Position numbers and translations under genes: made by a program. Shown here in pieces: positions 1-8,475 of a stretch of 16,319 nt of DNA. Source of the stretch: Clostridiaceae bacterium (lineage in GTDB: Bacteria; Bacillota; Clostridia; Oscillospirales; Acutalibacteraceae); NCBI GenBank assembly GCA_016292575.1, contig JAEDIH010000028.1, forward strand, positions 1 through 16,319, in the 5' to 3' direction. A model generated the notes under the pieces. That model was not told where the DNA came from and ran no database searches. It saw nothing but the letters and a program-made list of their open reading frames with translations. The stretch's first letter is position 1, and every line of letters begins with the position of its first letter.

Positions 1-70
1 ATCTGACGAAAAATCTGACGGCGTAATCTGTACATCAGATTTATTCAGAGCTTCCCTAAGTTGATTCATA
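1..70. other. Leader region, possible tail of an upstream gene, with small repeats
   Basis: No recognisable gene lies here. One frame is open from position 2 to a TGA at 62-64 and could be the last 20 codons of an upstream gene, but I do not recognise the peptide. An eight-base word (ATCTGACG) occurs at 1-8 and 13-20. AAATCTGA (11-18) pairs with TCAGATTT (35-42), and a nested AATCTG/CAGATT hairpin spans 25-41. A short T-rich stretch follows, so this could be a weak terminator of the upstream gene. I found no convincing sigma-A promoter between here and mutS. Confidence 0.35.
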
Positions 71-103
71 AACCGCCGGTCGGTTTTCTTTCGCCCGGCG
101 GTT
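71..103. terminator. GC-rich hairpin upstream of mutS (possible terminator)
   Basis: AACCGCCGG at 71-79 pairs perfectly with CCGGCGGTT at 95-103 across a 15-nt pyrimidine-rich loop. No clear T-run follows on the plus strand, so intrinsic termination is uncertain. It may instead be a leader structure or a bidirectional terminator for the upstream gene. The stem itself is certain; its function is inferred. Confidence 0.4.
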
Positions 104-121
104 ATAAGAGATGTAAAAAGG

Positions 122-142
122 GTAACCGCCAATCACGGTTAC
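122..142 (+). promoter_or_regulatory. Small hairpin in the mutS 5' leader
   Basis: GTAACCG at 122-128 pairs with CGGTTAC at 136-142 over a 7-nt loop. It lies just upstream of the purine-rich mutS ribosome binding site (about 145-155). It could modulate translation or stabilise the mRNA 5' end, but nothing in the sequence shows which. Confidence 0.3.
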
Positions 143-163
143 ACGGAAAGAGGGAAAAGCAAA

Positions 164-2797
164 ATGGCTGAAATGACTCCGATGATGAAGCAGTACCTTG
201 AAATTAAAAAGCAGTATCCGGACGCAATTTTGTTCTTTCGCCTCGGTGATTTTTACGAAATGTTCTTCGATGACGCAAAAACCGCCTCGCGTGAGCTTGA
301 ACTGACCCTGACGGGAAAAAGCTGCGGTCTTGAGGAGCGCGCGCCGATGTGCGGCGTTCCCTTCCACAGTGCCGACAGCTACATTGCAAAGCTTGTTTCC
401 AAGGGCTATAAGGTTGCAATCTGCGAGCAGACCGAGGATCCGGCAGAGGCAAAGGGTCTTGTCAGCCGTGACGTTATCCGCGTTGTTACCAAAGGCAGCG
501 TTATTGAAAACAGTATGCTTGACGACTCAAAAAACAACTATCTCACCTGCGTTTACCTTTCCGAAAACGGGGGAGGAATCTGCTTTACCGACGTTTCAAC
601 CGGCGTGCTGAACGTCACCTCGTTTTCAGGCAAGGGAACGGAAAACAAAATCATTAACGAGCTTGGCGTTTTCTCTCCGAGCGAGATCGTTCTCAACCGT
701 CGCTGCGCCGATAACAAGGCTGTTGCTTCTTTCATCACAAAACGAATGGAGGCCTCCTGCGAGGTTTATCCTGAGGAAAGCTTCTCCTTTGAAGCTTGCC
801 TTTCGGAATGTGAAAATCATTTTTCCGAAGATAAGCTGTCCTCCTCGGGCATTAAGGAAAGCCCCGAAGCCGTTGTCGCTGTCGGCGCGGCTATAAGATA
901 TCTTAAAGATGTTCAGAAAAACGAGGTTGAAAATATCACGGATATCAACTTCTATTCGGAAAATCAGTATATGAAAATTGATTTTTCAACCAAGCGCAAT
1001 CTTGAAATTACCGAAACCATGCGCAACCGTGAAAAAAAAGGCTCCCTTTTGTGGGTGCTTGACAAAACAAAGACTTCAATGGGCAAACGACTGCTTCGGA
1101 CATGGCTTGAAAAGCCGCTTGTCAGTTATGCGGCCATTACAAAAAGGCAGAACGCCGTGGACGAGCTTGTTTCAAACGGCGCCTGTCTTTCCGAGCTTCA
1201 GTTCGCCCTTTCCAATATATTCGACATTGAGCGCCTTATCACCAGAGTCGTTTATGAAACGGCGAACGCAAAGGAGCTTAATTCGCTCAAGCAGACCCTT
1301 GAGCAGCTTCCGCTTGTTAAGGCGGCGCTTTCAAAAATGAAAAGCACATATCTCAAACAGCTTTGCTCCTGCGTTGACCTGCTTGAGGATGTTTATGAGC
1401 TTATTGACGCGGCGATTGACCCGGAAGCTCCGTTCTCCGTCCGCGAGGGCGGAATGATCCGCGACGGCTTTAACGAGGAGCTGGACTCGCTTCGCTATAT
1501 TGAAAAAAACGGCAAGCAGTATATTACTGACATTGAAACCGCCGAAAAGGAAAAAACAGGAATACCGAAGCTGAGAATCGGCTATAACCGCGTTTTCGGC
1601 TACTATATTGAGGTCACAAACTCATATAAGGCTCTTGTTCCCGATACCTATATAAGAAAGCAGACCCTTGCAAACTGCGAAAGATACATTACTCAGGAGC
1701 TGAAAGACCTTGAAAGCAAGGTTCTCGGTGCCCAGGAGCGCAGTGTCAAGCTTGAATATGAAATCTTCTGCCAGGTCAGAAAGGCGGTTGCAAACGAATA
1801 TAACCGTATTCAGCAGACCGCCGCAGCCGTTGCGACTGCGGACGTCCTTTGTTCGCTTGCCGAGGCGGCTGTTGAAAACAACTACGTCTGCCCCTCAATG
1901 CATGACAACAGCGTGATTGAAATTATTGACGGGCGACACCCCGTTGTTGAAAAGGTTCTGCGCGACACTCCCTTTGTTCCGAACGATACCTATCTTGACT
2001 GCGCGGACAACCGCTGCGCAATCATCACGGGTCCGAATATGGCCGGAAAATCAACATATATGCGTCAGGTGGCACTGATTTGTCTTATGGCGCAGATTGG
2101 CTCCTTTGTTCCGGCAAAGCGCGCCGAGCTTTCAATAATTGACAGCATTTATACAAGAGTCGGCGCGTCCGATGACCTCGCCTCGGGTCAGTCAACGTTC
2201 ATGGTTGAGATGAACGAGGTTGCCTCGATTCTCAAATCCGCAGGCAAAAACAGCCTTATTATCCTTGACGAGGTCGGCCGTGGAACCTCAACCTTTGACG
2301 GAATGAGCATTGCAAGGGCTGTTCTTGAATATATTGCAGACAAGCGCAAAATCGGCGCAAAGACCCTTTTTTCAACGCATTACCATGAGCTGACCGAGCT
2401 TGAGGGCAAGCTTGACGGCGTTAAGAACTATAACATCTCCGTCAAAAAACGGGGAAGCACAATAACGTTCCTGCGCCGCATTGTCCGCGGCCCTGCCGAC
2501 GGCAGCTACGGAATTGAGGTTGCAAAGCTTGCCGGCGTACCGTCCGGCGTTGTCAACCGCGCAAGGGAAATTCTCCTTGAGCTTGAAAGCGAGGACAGAA
2601 AGCTCAGAACGACCGCAAAAGCTGAGTTCGGCGCCGAGGAGGAGGAATCCGAGGAGCCGATGCAGCTCTCGCTTGAAGCAAAGCTTGACGATGAAATAAT
2701 CAACGAGCTTAAAAATATTGACACCGATACTCTCACGCCGCTTGAGGCGCTGACCACGCTTTATAAGCTTGCGCAAAAGGCGCGGAATAAGGGATAA
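164..2797 (+). CDS. mutS: DNA mismatch repair protein MutS
   Basis: MutS recognises mispaired and small-loop DNA and, with ATP, recruits MutL to start repair. The 877-residue protein has the whole MutS1 layout. The N-terminal mismatch-reading domain carries the GDFYEMF motif, with F30 and E32 as the wedge Phe and its Glu. Connector, lever and clamp domains follow, then the ABC-type ATPase. Walker A is GPNMAGKST at about 623-631, the signature and Walker B are LDEVGRGTSTFDG with D702/E703, and then STHYHEL. A charged tail ends the protein. The length is normal for bacterial MutS1. The ATG start is supported by a purine-rich ribosome binding site about 10 nt upstream and by the typical TPMMKQYL N-terminus. 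mutL follows after 24 nt, so the two are almost certainly co-transcribed. No truncation or frameshift is seen. Confidence 0.98.
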   Translation: MAEMTPMMKQYLEIKKQYPDAILFFRLGDFYEMFFDDAKTASRELELTLTGKSCGLEERAPMCGVPFHSADSYIAKLVSKGYKVAICEQTEDPAEAKGLVSRDVIRVVTKGSVIENSMLDDSKNNYLTCVYLSENGGGICFTDVSTGVLNVTSFSGKGTENKIINELGVFSPSEIVLNRRCADNKAVASFITKRMEASCEVYPEESFSFEACLSECENHFSEDKLSSSGIKESPEAVVAVGAAIRYLKDVQKNEVENITDINFYSENQYMKIDFSTKRNLEITETMRNREKKGSLLWVLDKTKTSMGKRLLRTWLEKPLVSYAAITKRQNAVDELVSNGACLSELQFALSNIFDIERLITRVVYETANAKELNSLKQTLEQLPLVKAALSKMKSTYLKQLCSCVDLLEDVYELIDAAIDPEAPFSVREGGMIRDGFNEELDSLRYIEKNGKQYITDIETAEKEKTGIPKLRIGYNRVFGYYIEVTNSYKALVPDTYIRKQTLANCERYITQELKDLESKVLGAQERSVKLEYEIFCQVRKAVANEYNRIQQTAAAVATADVLCSLAEAAVENNYVCPSMHDNSVIEIIDGRHPVVEKVLRDTPFVPNDTYLDCADNRCAIITGPNMAGKSTYMRQVALICLMAQIGSFVPAKRAELSIIDSIYTRVGASDDLASGQSTFMVEMNEVASILKSAGKNSLIILDEVGRGTSTFDGMSIARAVLEYIADKRKIGAKTLFSTHYHELTELEGKLDGVKNYNISVKKRGSTITFLRRIVRGPADGSYGIEVAKLAGVPSGVVNRAREILLELESEDRKLRTTAKAEFGAEEEESEEPMQLSLEAKLDDEIINELKNIDTDTLTPLEALTTLYKLAQKARNKG

Positions 2798-2821
2798 TTC
2801 ATTAAAAAGGAAGGTGAAAAT

Positions 2822-4849
2822 GTGGGAAGAATCAACGTTTTGCCAAAGAGAATTGCAGAACTTGTTGCCGCCGGGGAGGTTGTTGAACGCCCTGCTTCGG
2901 TTGTAAAGGAGCTTTGCGAAAATTCGATTGACGCTCTTGCAACCGCTGTCACGGTTGAGATACGAAGCGGCGGAATAACCTATATCCGTATTACCGACAA
3001 CGGCTGCGGAATCTTTCGAGATGACGTTCCGAAAGCCTTTTTGAGCCATGCTACCAGCAAAATTCAAAAGGCGGAGGATTTGAACAGCATTTTCACCCTC
3101 GGCTTCCGCGGCGAGGCTCTCGCTTCGGTTGCCGCCGTTTCAAGGGTGGAGCTTTTTACAAAAACCGCAGACGAGGAAAACGGAACGTTCTTTTCAATCG
3201 CGGGCGGAGTTCAGGAGAAGTACGAAACTGCCGGCTGTCCGGACGGAACAACCATCGTTGTGCGCGACCTTTTCTATAACACTCCGGCAAGGATGAAGTT
3301 CCTCAAAAAGGACGTCAGCGAGGCCAACGCCGTTGCCGACGTTGTTGATAAGCTTGCCCTTTCCCACCCGGAAATAAGTTTCCGTTTTATCCGCGAGGGC
3401 AAGCAGACCCTCATCACTCCGGGAGACGGAAAGCTCATTTCGGTCATCTACTCTTTGTTCGGCAGAGTTTTTGCCGAGGGTATGCTTGAAACCTCCTATG
3501 AGCTTGACAAAATCGGCGTTTCCGGCTTTGTTTGCAAGCCCACCGCCGCCCGTCCGTCAAGGGCGATGCAGTATTTCTTTTTGAACGGCCGTTTCATCAG
3601 GTCGCGTTCCTGCGCCGCTTCAATGGAAAACGCCTATAAAAATTCGATAATGGTCGGAAAATTCCCGGCCTGCGTGCTGAATATCACGGTTGAGCCGCAC
3701 AGTGTTGACGTGAACGTTCACCCGGCCAAGACCGAGGTGCGCTTCAGCGATGAAAGGCGCGTGTCCTCCGCCATATACTACGCGGTGAAAAACGCCCTTT
3801 CGGAGTATGACACGCGCGTTCAGATTGACCTTGCAAAAATTGCGCAGAAAACAAAACCGGAAGCGTCCCAGCTTTATATGGTTGAGGACGAGCCTGCAAA
3901 AAAGGAACAAACCAAAAAAGGACAAAGCGAGCCTCAGCGCCCTGAGCCGAAAAAGGATTTTTGGCAGTCTATGCCGGCAAAACAGTTCAAAAAAGCGGGT
4001 GGCCTTGCTTCGCCGAAAAGTGATAAACTTTCCCACCGCACGGAGGAAAACGAGCCGGATTTGGTTGCAGCGTTTAAAAATAAAAGGCTTTCCGAACAAA
4101 AACAGCCGCAAACCAATATGAATATCCCCACAAAGCAGCAAAATCCTGCTGTTTTGAATAAGCCGGTTCAGCCGCAAAGCAAGCCGCTTGAAAAGTCTGA
4201 ACCGAAAAAGCCGGAGAATGAAAAAATCGGACTCCAATCGCCGGGCGTTTCAATAACCGACAAAAAGCCGCCGAAGCCGCTGCGCCTTTTGGGCGAGGCT
4301 TTCAAAACATATATCATCTGCGAATATGACGGAAAGGTCTGCATAATTGACAAGCACGCGGCGCACGAAAGGGTTATCTTCAACCGCATGAAGGCGGAAC
4401 GGGAAAAAAAGGACGCCTCGTCGCAGGTACTTCTCTCTCCCGTAACCGTCACGCTCAGTAAAAGCGAATACAGCGTGATACTTGAAAACCTTGACGTTTT
4501 TTCAAAGTGCGGCTTTCTTCTTGAGGACTTCGGAAACGGCGCGGTGCTTGTCCGCGAATGTCCGATGCTCCTTGAAAGCGATGATGTTGCAGATGTTGTA
4601 GTTGAAATTGCGAACAATCTTTCGCTAAACAAGACGGAGGTTCAAGCGGAAAAGATTGACCGTATCTATCACACGGCGGCATGTAAGGCGGCAATCAAAG
4701 CCGGATATAAAAACTCAACCGCCGAGCTGAAAGCCCTTGCAGAGCGCGTGCTCTATAACGATGATGTGCGTTATTGTCCGCACGGACGTCCGGTGCTTGT
4801 TGAAATGAGCAAATATGACCTTGAAAAGCAGTTCGGAAGAATACAGTAA
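2822..4849 (+). CDS. mutL: DNA mismatch repair protein MutL (endonuclease type)
   Basis: MutL couples mismatch recognition by MutS to strand incision and downstream repair. The 675-residue protein starts with a GHKL ATPase domain: IAAGEVV-like segment, ENSIDA with E33/N34/D37, DNGCGI, then FRGEAL. A transducer domain follows. Residues about 345-475 are a Lys/Pro/Gln-rich linker that looks disordered. The C-terminal dimerisation domain carries nicking-endonuclease motifs: DKHAAHE (family DQHAxxE), ACKAAIKAG and CPHGRP. QVLLSP sits where Bacillus MutL has its beta-clamp-binding motif. The organism would therefore use MutH-independent repair, as in most Gram-positives. The start is GTG after AAGGAAGGTG; an overlapping ATG two bases earlier is out of frame. 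In the metal-site motif the last Glu of the usual pattern is Asn here. Confidence 0.97.
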   Translation: MGRINVLPKRIAELVAAGEVVERPASVVKELCENSIDALATAVTVEIRSGGITYIRITDNGCGIFRDDVPKAFLSHATSKIQKAEDLNSIFTLGFRGEALASVAAVSRVELFTKTADEENGTFFSIAGGVQEKYETAGCPDGTTIVVRDLFYNTPARMKFLKKDVSEANAVADVVDKLALSHPEISFRFIREGKQTLITPGDGKLISVIYSLFGRVFAEGMLETSYELDKIGVSGFVCKPTAARPSRAMQYFFLNGRFIRSRSCAASMENAYKNSIMVGKFPACVLNITVEPHSVDVNVHPAKTEVRFSDERRVSSAIYYAVKNALSEYDTRVQIDLAKIAQKTKPEASQLYMVEDEPAKKEQTKKGQSEPQRPEPKKDFWQSMPAKQFKKAGGLASPKSDKLSHRTEENEPDLVAAFKNKRLSEQKQPQTNMNIPTKQQNPAVLNKPVQPQSKPLEKSEPKKPENEKIGLQSPGVSITDKKPPKPLRLLGEAFKTYIICEYDGKVCIIDKHAAHERVIFNRMKAEREKKDASSQVLLSPVTVTLSKSEYSVILENLDVFSKCGFLLEDFGNGAVLVRECPMLLESDDVADVVVEIANNLSLNKTEVQAEKIDRIYHTAACKAAIKAGYKNSTAELKALAERVLYNDDVRYCPHGRPVLVEMSKYDLEKQFGRIQ

Positions 4850-4864
4850 AAGGGAGGAGCAACG

Positions 4865-5836
4865 GTGAAAAAGCCCCTTGCAGTTGCGCTCGTCGGTCCC
4901 ACGGCGAGCGGAAAAAGCTCGCTTGCGGTAAAAATTGCAAAGCATTTTACCGGCGAGGTCGTGTCCGCCGATTCAATGCAGATTTATAAGCGCATGGACA
5001 TTGCAACCGCAAAGGTTACCGCTGAGGAAATGCAGGGCGTGCCGCACCACCTCATAGACTTTGTTGAACCGTGGGAAAGCTTCTCTGTTGCCGAATACAA
5101 AGCCCTTGCGCTCTCCTGCATCGGCGATATCGTCAAAAGGGGAAAGCTTCCCGTCCTTGCCGGCGGAACCGGCTTTTATGTTGATACCGTTATCAATAAC
5201 ACAAGCTTTCTCGACTATGAAAAGACCGATATCCGAAAAAAGCTTCTGCTTCGTGCGGAAAACGAGGGGGTTGAAGCGCTTTGGAACGAGCTTTCAAAGG
5301 TCGACAAAGAAAGCGCGGAAAAAATCCATAAAAACGATCTGAAACGCATTGTCCGCGCGCTGGAGCTTTACGACACAACGGGCAGAACCATGACCGAGCA
5401 GCGCAGGCTTTCCCACCTTGAGGAAAGCGGATATTCGTTCTGCATAATCGGTCTTACTGCCGAAAACAGGCAGTTTCTCTATGACAGAATTGACAGGCGC
5501 GTTGACCTTATGCTCAAAAACGGTCTGCTTGAGGAAGCAAGAAGCTTTTTTGGGAGTGAGCATTCCCAAACCGCAAAGCAGGCGATAGGCTATAAGGAGC
5601 TGAAGCCGTATTTTGACGGCGTTCTCACCCTTGAGGAAGCGGCGGAAAACCTGAAGCGCGAAACGCGCCGCTACGCAAAGCGCCAGCTTTCATGGTTCAG
5701 GCGCAACGAAAACATAAACTGGCTTTATATTGACAAGGAAAGCGAAGAAACGCTTTTTATAAAAAGCCTTGAAATTATTGAAAACTTCATTGAAAAAGCA
5801 AAAGGTGAATCCGATGAAGAAAACCCAGAACTTTAA
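4865..5836 (+). CDS. miaA: tRNA dimethylallyltransferase MiaA
   Basis: MiaA transfers a dimethylallyl group from DMAPP to N6 of A37 in tRNAs reading UNN codons. It is the first step towards ms2i6A and acts in the cytoplasm. The 323-residue product shows the P-loop GPTASGKS (11-18), SADSMQIYK (about 35-43) with the catalytic Asp, the GGTGFY motif, and the late AIGYKEL and YAKRQLSWFR motifs. The length is slightly above the usual 300-315. The start is GTG preceded by GGGAGG with good spacing, 15 nt after mutL. The mutS-mutL-miaA order is common in Clostridia. The 3' end overlaps the next gene by 23 nt, which suggests translational coupling. No hfq follows, although it often does in related genomes. 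Confidence 0.97.
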   Translation: MKKPLAVALVGPTASGKSSLAVKIAKHFTGEVVSADSMQIYKRMDIATAKVTAEEMQGVPHHLIDFVEPWESFSVAEYKALALSCIGDIVKRGKLPVLAGGTGFYVDTVINNTSFLDYEKTDIRKKLLLRAENEGVEALWNELSKVDKESAEKIHKNDLKRIVRALELYDTTGRTMTEQRRLSHLEESGYSFCIIGLTAENRQFLYDRIDRRVDLMLKNGLLEEARSFFGSEHSQTAKQAIGYKELKPYFDGVLTLEEAAENLKRETRRYAKRQLSWFRRNENINWLYIDKESEETLFIKSLEIIENFIEKAKGESDEENPEL

Positions 5837-7109
5837 AACAGTCGTGATTATGCTTTGCATTGCCGGCGTAATTGTGCTTGCCTATGCCGTTCAGGGCGTC
5901 TATTTCAGCTATACCGGAAGCGTTGAAACCGAGTATATTTTTGAAACGGACGACAAGCAGGTTGTAACGGTCGAGGGCTTTGTTGTCCGCGATGAAAACA
6001 GAACGGAAAACGGAAAGAATATCTCCATTCTTGAAAAAAGCGGGGACCGCACCTATGTTCCCGTGGTTTCCGACAGCGCGAGCGTTGCAAACGGGCAGAC
6101 CATTGCTCTCTCGTTTGAAAACGAGCAGGACGCAAAGGCCTATAACGAAAGCCTTGTGCTTGAGGAAAAAATTGACCATCTGACTCAGCTTCAGTATCAG
6201 GGGAATTTCAGCCATATCAATGTCATGACGCTCAATTCGGAAATTTCCTCTGCCGTTAACGATTATATGAAAATTCTTGAGTCCGGCAACTATTCGGGGC
6301 TTGACGACTCGGTGCGTAATATCAGCTATAAGATTACAACGCGCCAGCTTGCAACGGGAACAAAGCTCAACTTTTCTCCGCTCATTTCGCAATATAAAAA
6401 GCAAAAAAACAGTCTGCTTAAAACCATCAGCGGAAAAAAGGCTGTCAAAACCGAATATGCCGGCTACTTTGTAAGTCAGGTTGACGGCTATGAGTCCGCG
6501 GCGGATTACAAAAGTATTGCAGAGGGAAAAATCGACTCCGCAGGCATCCAAAAGCTTCTTGAAAGCAAGAGTGTAAAAACGGAAAACACCTTTGGAAAAA
6601 TCATCGGTCAGCACACCTGGTACTTTGTCTGCAATCTTCCCTTGAACGAAGCCTCCGTTGTAAAGACCGGATATTACGTTGACGTCAGCTTTCCCGATAA
6701 AGGCATAAACAACCTTTCAATGTCTGTCCATAGCGTATCAAGCCGCGCCGGGGATACCATTGCAGTTGTGCTCAAGTGTACCTCGATGAACAGGGAAATT
6801 TCGGCTTTGCGCAAGGAGCGCGCGCAAATTACCGTTAAGACATATACGGGGCTTCGCATCAGCAACGAGGCGCTCACCATGGATGAAAACGGAACCGAGG
6901 GCGTCTACACCCTCAACGGAAAGCGCGTTTCCTTTAAGCCGGTCAACATCATTCATTACGGAGATAACTATGTTATTGCAACTGCGGTCACATTTTATAA
7001 TGACGACGGCAGCGTGGATTATGAAAAAACTGCCGACGCCGAAATCAAGGCGTTCGATCAGGTTATTACAAAGGGGCGTAATTTAAGTGACGGAAAAGTT
7101 ATCGGTTGA
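5814..7109 (+). CDS. HlyD-like membrane-anchored protein of unknown function
   Basis: I chose ATG 5814 (431 residues) over an in-frame ATG at 5769, because AAAGGTG lies just upstream and the peptide then begins MKKTQNF, a normal positively charged anchor. Residues about 9-27 form one hydrophobic segment, so the rest should lie outside the membrane. Residues 55-110 (FVVRDEN..., then VANGQTIAL) resemble the barrel-sandwich/lipoyl half-motif of HlyD-type membrane-fusion proteins. A helical segment follows, then a C-terminal beta-rich region. No partner ABC or RND transporter is nearby, so an export role is not supported by context. The position between miaA and yggS-sepF, with 23-nt overlaps on both sides, suggests co-expression with envelope/division genes. 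The fold assignment is moderately sure; the function is unknown. Confidence 0.75.
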   Translation: MKKTQNFKTVVIMLCIAGVIVLAYAVQGVYFSYTGSVETEYIFETDDKQVVTVEGFVVRDENRTENGKNISILEKSGDRTYVPVVSDSASVANGQTIALSFENEQDAKAYNESLVLEEKIDHLTQLQYQGNFSHINVMTLNSEISSAVNDYMKILESGNYSGLDDSVRNISYKITTRQLATGTKLNFSPLISQYKKQKNSLLKTISGKKAVKTEYAGYFVSQVDGYESAADYKSIAEGKIDSAGIQKLLESKSVKTENTFGKIIGQHTWYFVCNLPLNEASVVKTGYYVDVSFPDKGINNLSMSVHSVSSRAGDTIAVVLKCTSMNREISALRKERAQITVKTYTGLRISNEALTMDENGTEGVYTLNGKRVSFKPVNIIHYGDNYVIATAVTFYNDDGSVDYEKTADAEIKAFDQVITKGRNLSDGKVIG

Positions 7110-7812
7110 AGAAAGATTCCTGAATATTGAGCATAATCTTGAGTATATCAACAGCCGCATTGCCGAGTCTGCCGAAAAAAGCGGACGAAAACGCGGCGAC
7201 ATCAAGCTTATGGCTGTTACAAAGACCGTTGAGCCGATTTTCATCAATCATGCCATTGACTGCGGAATTGATCTCATCGGCGAAAACAAGGTTCAGGAAT
7301 TTCTTTCAAAAAAGGAGTATCTGAAGCTTGAAAAATGCAAAGCGCATCTTATCGGGCATCTTCAGACAAACAAGGTCAGGCAGATTGTCTCTCAGGTTTC
7401 AATGATTCAGTCCGTGGACAGCCTGAAGCTTGCGCGCGAGATTGAAAAGCAGTCGCAAAAGCTCGGCGTTACCACCGATTGCCTCATTGAGGTCAACGTT
7501 GGTGAGGAGGAGAGCAAAACGGGCATTGATTTTTCCGCTGTTCTGCCTTTGCTTGAGGAAATTTCCTCAATGAGCGCCGTGTCCGTTAAAGGACTTATGG
7601 CGATTCCTCCGATTTGCGAGGAAAAAGGGCAGTTGTGCAAATATTTTGAAAAAATGCACCGTTTGTTTGTTGACATCAAGGCTCAAAATATAGATAATAT
7701 AAATATGCAGATTCTCTCGATGGGTATGTCGGGCGATTATAATGAAGCAATTTTATGCGGGGCGAATCTTGTCAGAATTGGCTCGTCGATTTTCGGCCCC
7801 AGGTTGTATTAA
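7087..7812 (+). CDS. yggS: YggS/YlmE-family PLP-binding protein (PLP homeostasis)
   Basis: This is a COG0325 protein, a single-domain alanine-racemase-like TIM barrel that binds pyridoxal phosphate and is linked to PLP and amino-acid homeostasis; no firm catalytic activity is known for the family. The 241 residues include the PLP lysine in AVTKT (K46), IGHLQTNK, an EVNVGEE segment with a following SKTG, SMGMSGDY and the C-terminal VRIGSSIFGPR. The start is GTG at 7087, with AAGGGGCG upstream, inside the end of the HlyD-like gene. sepF follows about 18 nt later, the classic ylmE-sepF pairing of Gram-positive division clusters. The length is typical. Confidence 0.95.
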   Translation: MTEKLSVEERFLNIEHNLEYINSRIAESAEKSGRKRGDIKLMAVTKTVEPIFINHAIDCGIDLIGENKVQEFLSKKEYLKLEKCKAHLIGHLQTNKVRQIVSQVSMIQSVDSLKLAREIEKQSQKLGVTTDCLIEVNVGEEESKTGIDFSAVLPLLEEISSMSAVSVKGLMAIPPICEEKGQLCKYFEKMHRLFVDIKAQNIDNINMQILSMGMSGDYNEAILCGANLVRIGSSIFGPRLY

Positions 7813-7830
7813 AGAAAGGACATGATACCA

Positions 7831-8418
7831 ATGAAGTTTTTTGACAGCTTAAAGGACGGTTTCAAAAGAGTTGTAAGTTTTTCCGATGATGAAGATTATG
7901 ACGATGACGAAAACTACGGCGATGACGATTATGACGATGACGACTATGATGACGACGAAGCCGTTGCGCAAACAAAGAAAAAAGAGGGCGAAAAAACGCA
8001 CTATGACCTTTCCTCCTCTCCTGCCTATAACCCTCCGGAATACGGCAAAAAGTCCTCTGACGGCTCTGCCGCTTCGGGCACTTTCAAGCCGATTCAGAAG
8101 AACAGCTCAAACCTTTATAAGATTGACTCAAAGCCGCAGCCGAAAAAGCTCAAGGTCACTCTTTTTGTCCTTGAGGACATGGACGACGCAAGGAATGTTG
8201 CCGACTGCATGATCGAAAGGGGAGTAGTCACCCTTGCGGACATGACAAAGCTTCCGACCGAAAGCGTCCGCCGCGTGCTTGATTTCCTTGACGGTGTAAA
8301 ATACGTCTGCAAGTCCAAGATTGAGGTCATTGCTGAAAAAATTTACCTCATCGTTCCTGAGGCCGCGGAGCTTTCGGGCGACTTTTTCAGCCAGACGGAG
8401 AAGCCCTCTTTCTTTTAA
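7831..8418 (+). CDS. sepF: Cell division protein SepF
   Basis: SepF anchors FtsZ to the membrane and supports septum formation. From ATG 7831 the protein has 195 residues. I prefer this start to ATG 7822 because the AAAGGA ribosome binding site at about 7815-7820 is only one base from 7822 but ten bases from 7831. The N-terminus MKFFDSLKDGFKRVV is the amphipathic membrane-targeting helix. Residues about 19-45 are a strikingly acidic Asp/Tyr run encoded by near-repeats of GATGAC, followed by a Ser/Pro/Lys linker. The C-terminal part, from about KLKVTLFVLED through RRVLDFLDGV to IYLIVP, is the DUF552 core that dimerises and binds FtsZ. In other Firmicutes yggT and ylmH usually follow; here a DivIVA-like gene comes next. 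Confidence 0.93.
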   Translation: MKFFDSLKDGFKRVVSFSDDEDYDDDENYGDDDYDDDDYDDDEAVAQTKKKEGEKTHYDLSSSPAYNPPEYGKKSSDGSAASGTFKPIQKNSSNLYKIDSKPQPKKLKVTLFVLEDMDDARNVADCMIERGVVTLADMTKLPTESVRRVLDFLDGVKYVCKSKIEVIAEKIYLIVPEAAELSGDFFSQTEKPSFF

Positions 8419-8475
8419 TCGGCAGCGAATTACGGGGCTTTTTAAGGATATTTTCAATCAAAGGAGAGATGAAAA

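Noticed and set aside
2372..3067. 231-codon minus-strand open frame across the mutS-mutL junction
   Set aside because: It lies antisense to two intact conserved genes; the open frame follows from their codon usage.
5769..5813. Longer start of the HlyD-like protein at ATG 5769
   Set aside because: It adds 15 residues inside miaA without a good ribosome binding site. ATG 5814 has AAAGGTG and yields a standard membrane anchor.
5787..6614. 275-codon minus-strand open frame antisense to the HlyD-like gene
   Set aside because: No motif or start signal is present, and the sense gene is better supported by its anchor segment, ribosome binding sites and overlaps.
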